From: an uncultured Collinsella sp.
GTDB taxonomy: Bacteria; Actinomycetota; Coriobacteriia; Coriobacteriales; Coriobacteriaceae
Direction: 5' to 3'
Length of the DNA stretch: 29,911 bases
Assembly (NCBI GenBank): GCA_902478945.1
Contig: CABSMX010000014.1
Span: forward strand, 1-29,911
Shown here: positions 29,297 to 29,911 of the stretch, one piece after another
Layout: each line of letters begins with the position of its first letter
Numbering within the stretch: position 1 is the first letter of the stretch
Notes under the pieces: generated by a model
Told to the model about the DNA's origin: nothing
The model's input: only the letters and a program-made list of their open reading frames with translations
The model's database searches: none
Translations under genes and position numbers: made by a program

Positions 29297-29911
29297 TCAC
29301 TGCTGCAATGACCTTAACAATTTGATTTCAGCCGCATAACCTGCAAGTTCGTTCGGTGTCTCCAAAATGAATGGCAATGCGCGCAAGCGGCCATTCGATA
29401 CAATATTCTGCATAACCTGCATACCGCCGCCAAACTCTTCACTACCCAGGTAGCCCTTGCCGATACACTCGTGGCGATCCTTATGGGCGCCGCAGGGATT
29501 CTTGGAGTCATTGATATGCACGGCGCGCAGGCGTTCGATACCCACCACACGATCGAACTCGTCAAGCACACCGTCAAGATCGTGGACGATGTCATAGCCG
29601 GCGTCATTCACATGGCAGGTGTCCAGGCAAACGCCCAACTTGGCCGACAGCTCGGGGCGCTTGTCGGCAACGCCCTCGATGATGAGCGCCAGCTCCTCAA
29701 AGCTGCGGCCCACCTCGGTGCCCTTGCCGGCCATGGTCTCGAGCAGCACCGTCGTCTGCTGCCCCTCAAACATCACCTGGCACAGGGTGTCGACGATCAT
29801 CTGAATGCCGGCGTCGGAGCCCTGCCCCACATGCGCACCGGGATGGAAGTTGTAGTAGTTGCCGGGCAGCGCTTCCAGACGTTGTAAGTCCTCGGCCATT
29901 GCCTCCAAGGC
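29297..29911 (-). CDS. nfo: Endonuclease IV (AP endonuclease), 5' truncated by window edge
   Basis: The C-terminal roughly 204 residues of endonuclease IV, the zinc-dependent TIM-barrel enzyme that cuts 5' of abasic sites in base excision repair. The frame is open to the window edge. Metal-ligand stretches are all visible in order: NFHPGAHVG, LLETMAGKGTEVG (Glu), VCLDTCHVNDAGYD (Asp and His), HINDSK (His), KDRHECIGKGYLG (Asp and His) and ILETP (Glu). Roughly 80 N-terminal residues, including the first metal-binding His, lie outside. It ends 60 bases before the upstream edge of the ABC operon promoter, so that operon is separately transcribed. Confidence 0.95.
   Translation of the reverse strand, partial: ALEAMAEDLQRLEALPGNYYNFHPGAHVGQGSDAGIQMIVDTLCQVMFEGQQTTVLLETMAGKGTEVGRSFEELALIIEGVADKRPELSAKLGVCLDTCHVNDAGYDIVHDLDGVLDEFDRVVGIERLRAVHINDSKNPCGAHKDRHECIGKGYLGSEEFGGGMQVMQNIVSNGRLRALPFILETPNELAGYAAEIKLLRSLQQ

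Overview
The window looks like a chromosomal segment of a gut coriobacterium, most likely Collinsella or a close relative. It is GC-rich with strong AGGAGG-type ribosome binding sites, and it has an LPxAG sortase signal, actinobacterial-style LexA boxes (CGAAC-N4-GTTCG type) and a DUF3793-flavodoxin pair. The assignment rests on gene content and style only, since no rRNA or species marker is present. I found no tRNA, rRNA or CRISPR array.

Layout. (1) Positions 1-5288: the 3' end of an unrecognised gene and its terminator; the ribosomal ABC-F ATPase EttA; an SdpR/SdpI-type repressor-immunity pair with its promoter and operator; a roughly 440-bp gap holding a tiny hydrophobic ORF inside a strongly folded RNA; then tcdA and a TatD-type hydrolase. 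(2) 5289-5567: a 239-bp element bounded by 34-bp inverted repeats between convergent genes. (3) 5568-12347, all minus strand: an Amadori-compound (fructosamine) catabolic cluster. In transcription order it is a GntR/UTRA regulator, YfcC-family transporter, metal-dependent amidohydrolase, FrlC-like epimerase, FrlB-like deglycase and FrlD-like kinase. (4) 12498-14064: two HAD phosphatases. (5) 14065-17421, plus strand: an accessory-looking operon of an unknown protein, a ClpP-type protease with an intact triad, and a soluble VirD4/TraG-like ATPase, with no relaxase, integrase or secretion genes in view. (6) 17563-21393: pgi, then an SOS operon (Y-family polymerase plus YolD-like protein) behind two LexA-like boxes. 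(7) 21390-23975: a large sortase-anchored surface protein. (8) 24201-25928: a membrane-anchored heavy-metal-binding protein with a CsoR-like palindrome, and divergently the DUF3793-flavodoxin pair. (9) 26046-29149: a polar amino acid ABC transporter whose permease carries an extra extracytoplasmic domain. (10) 29297 to the end: endonuclease IV, cut by the window edge.

How the genes work together. The frl-like cluster would import a glycated amino acid, epimerise it if needed, phosphorylate it at C6 and split it to glucose 6-phosphate plus amino acid. Pgi lies nearby but is transcribed separately. The SOS operon and endonuclease IV are DNA repair functions. The most novel-looking parts are the structured RNA with its 28-residue hydrophobic ORF next to sdpRI (3341-3580), the ClpP plus soluble VirD4 operon (14553-17421), and the deglycation cluster, which has a non-canonical transporter and an amidohydrolase lacking the second His of its HxH motif.
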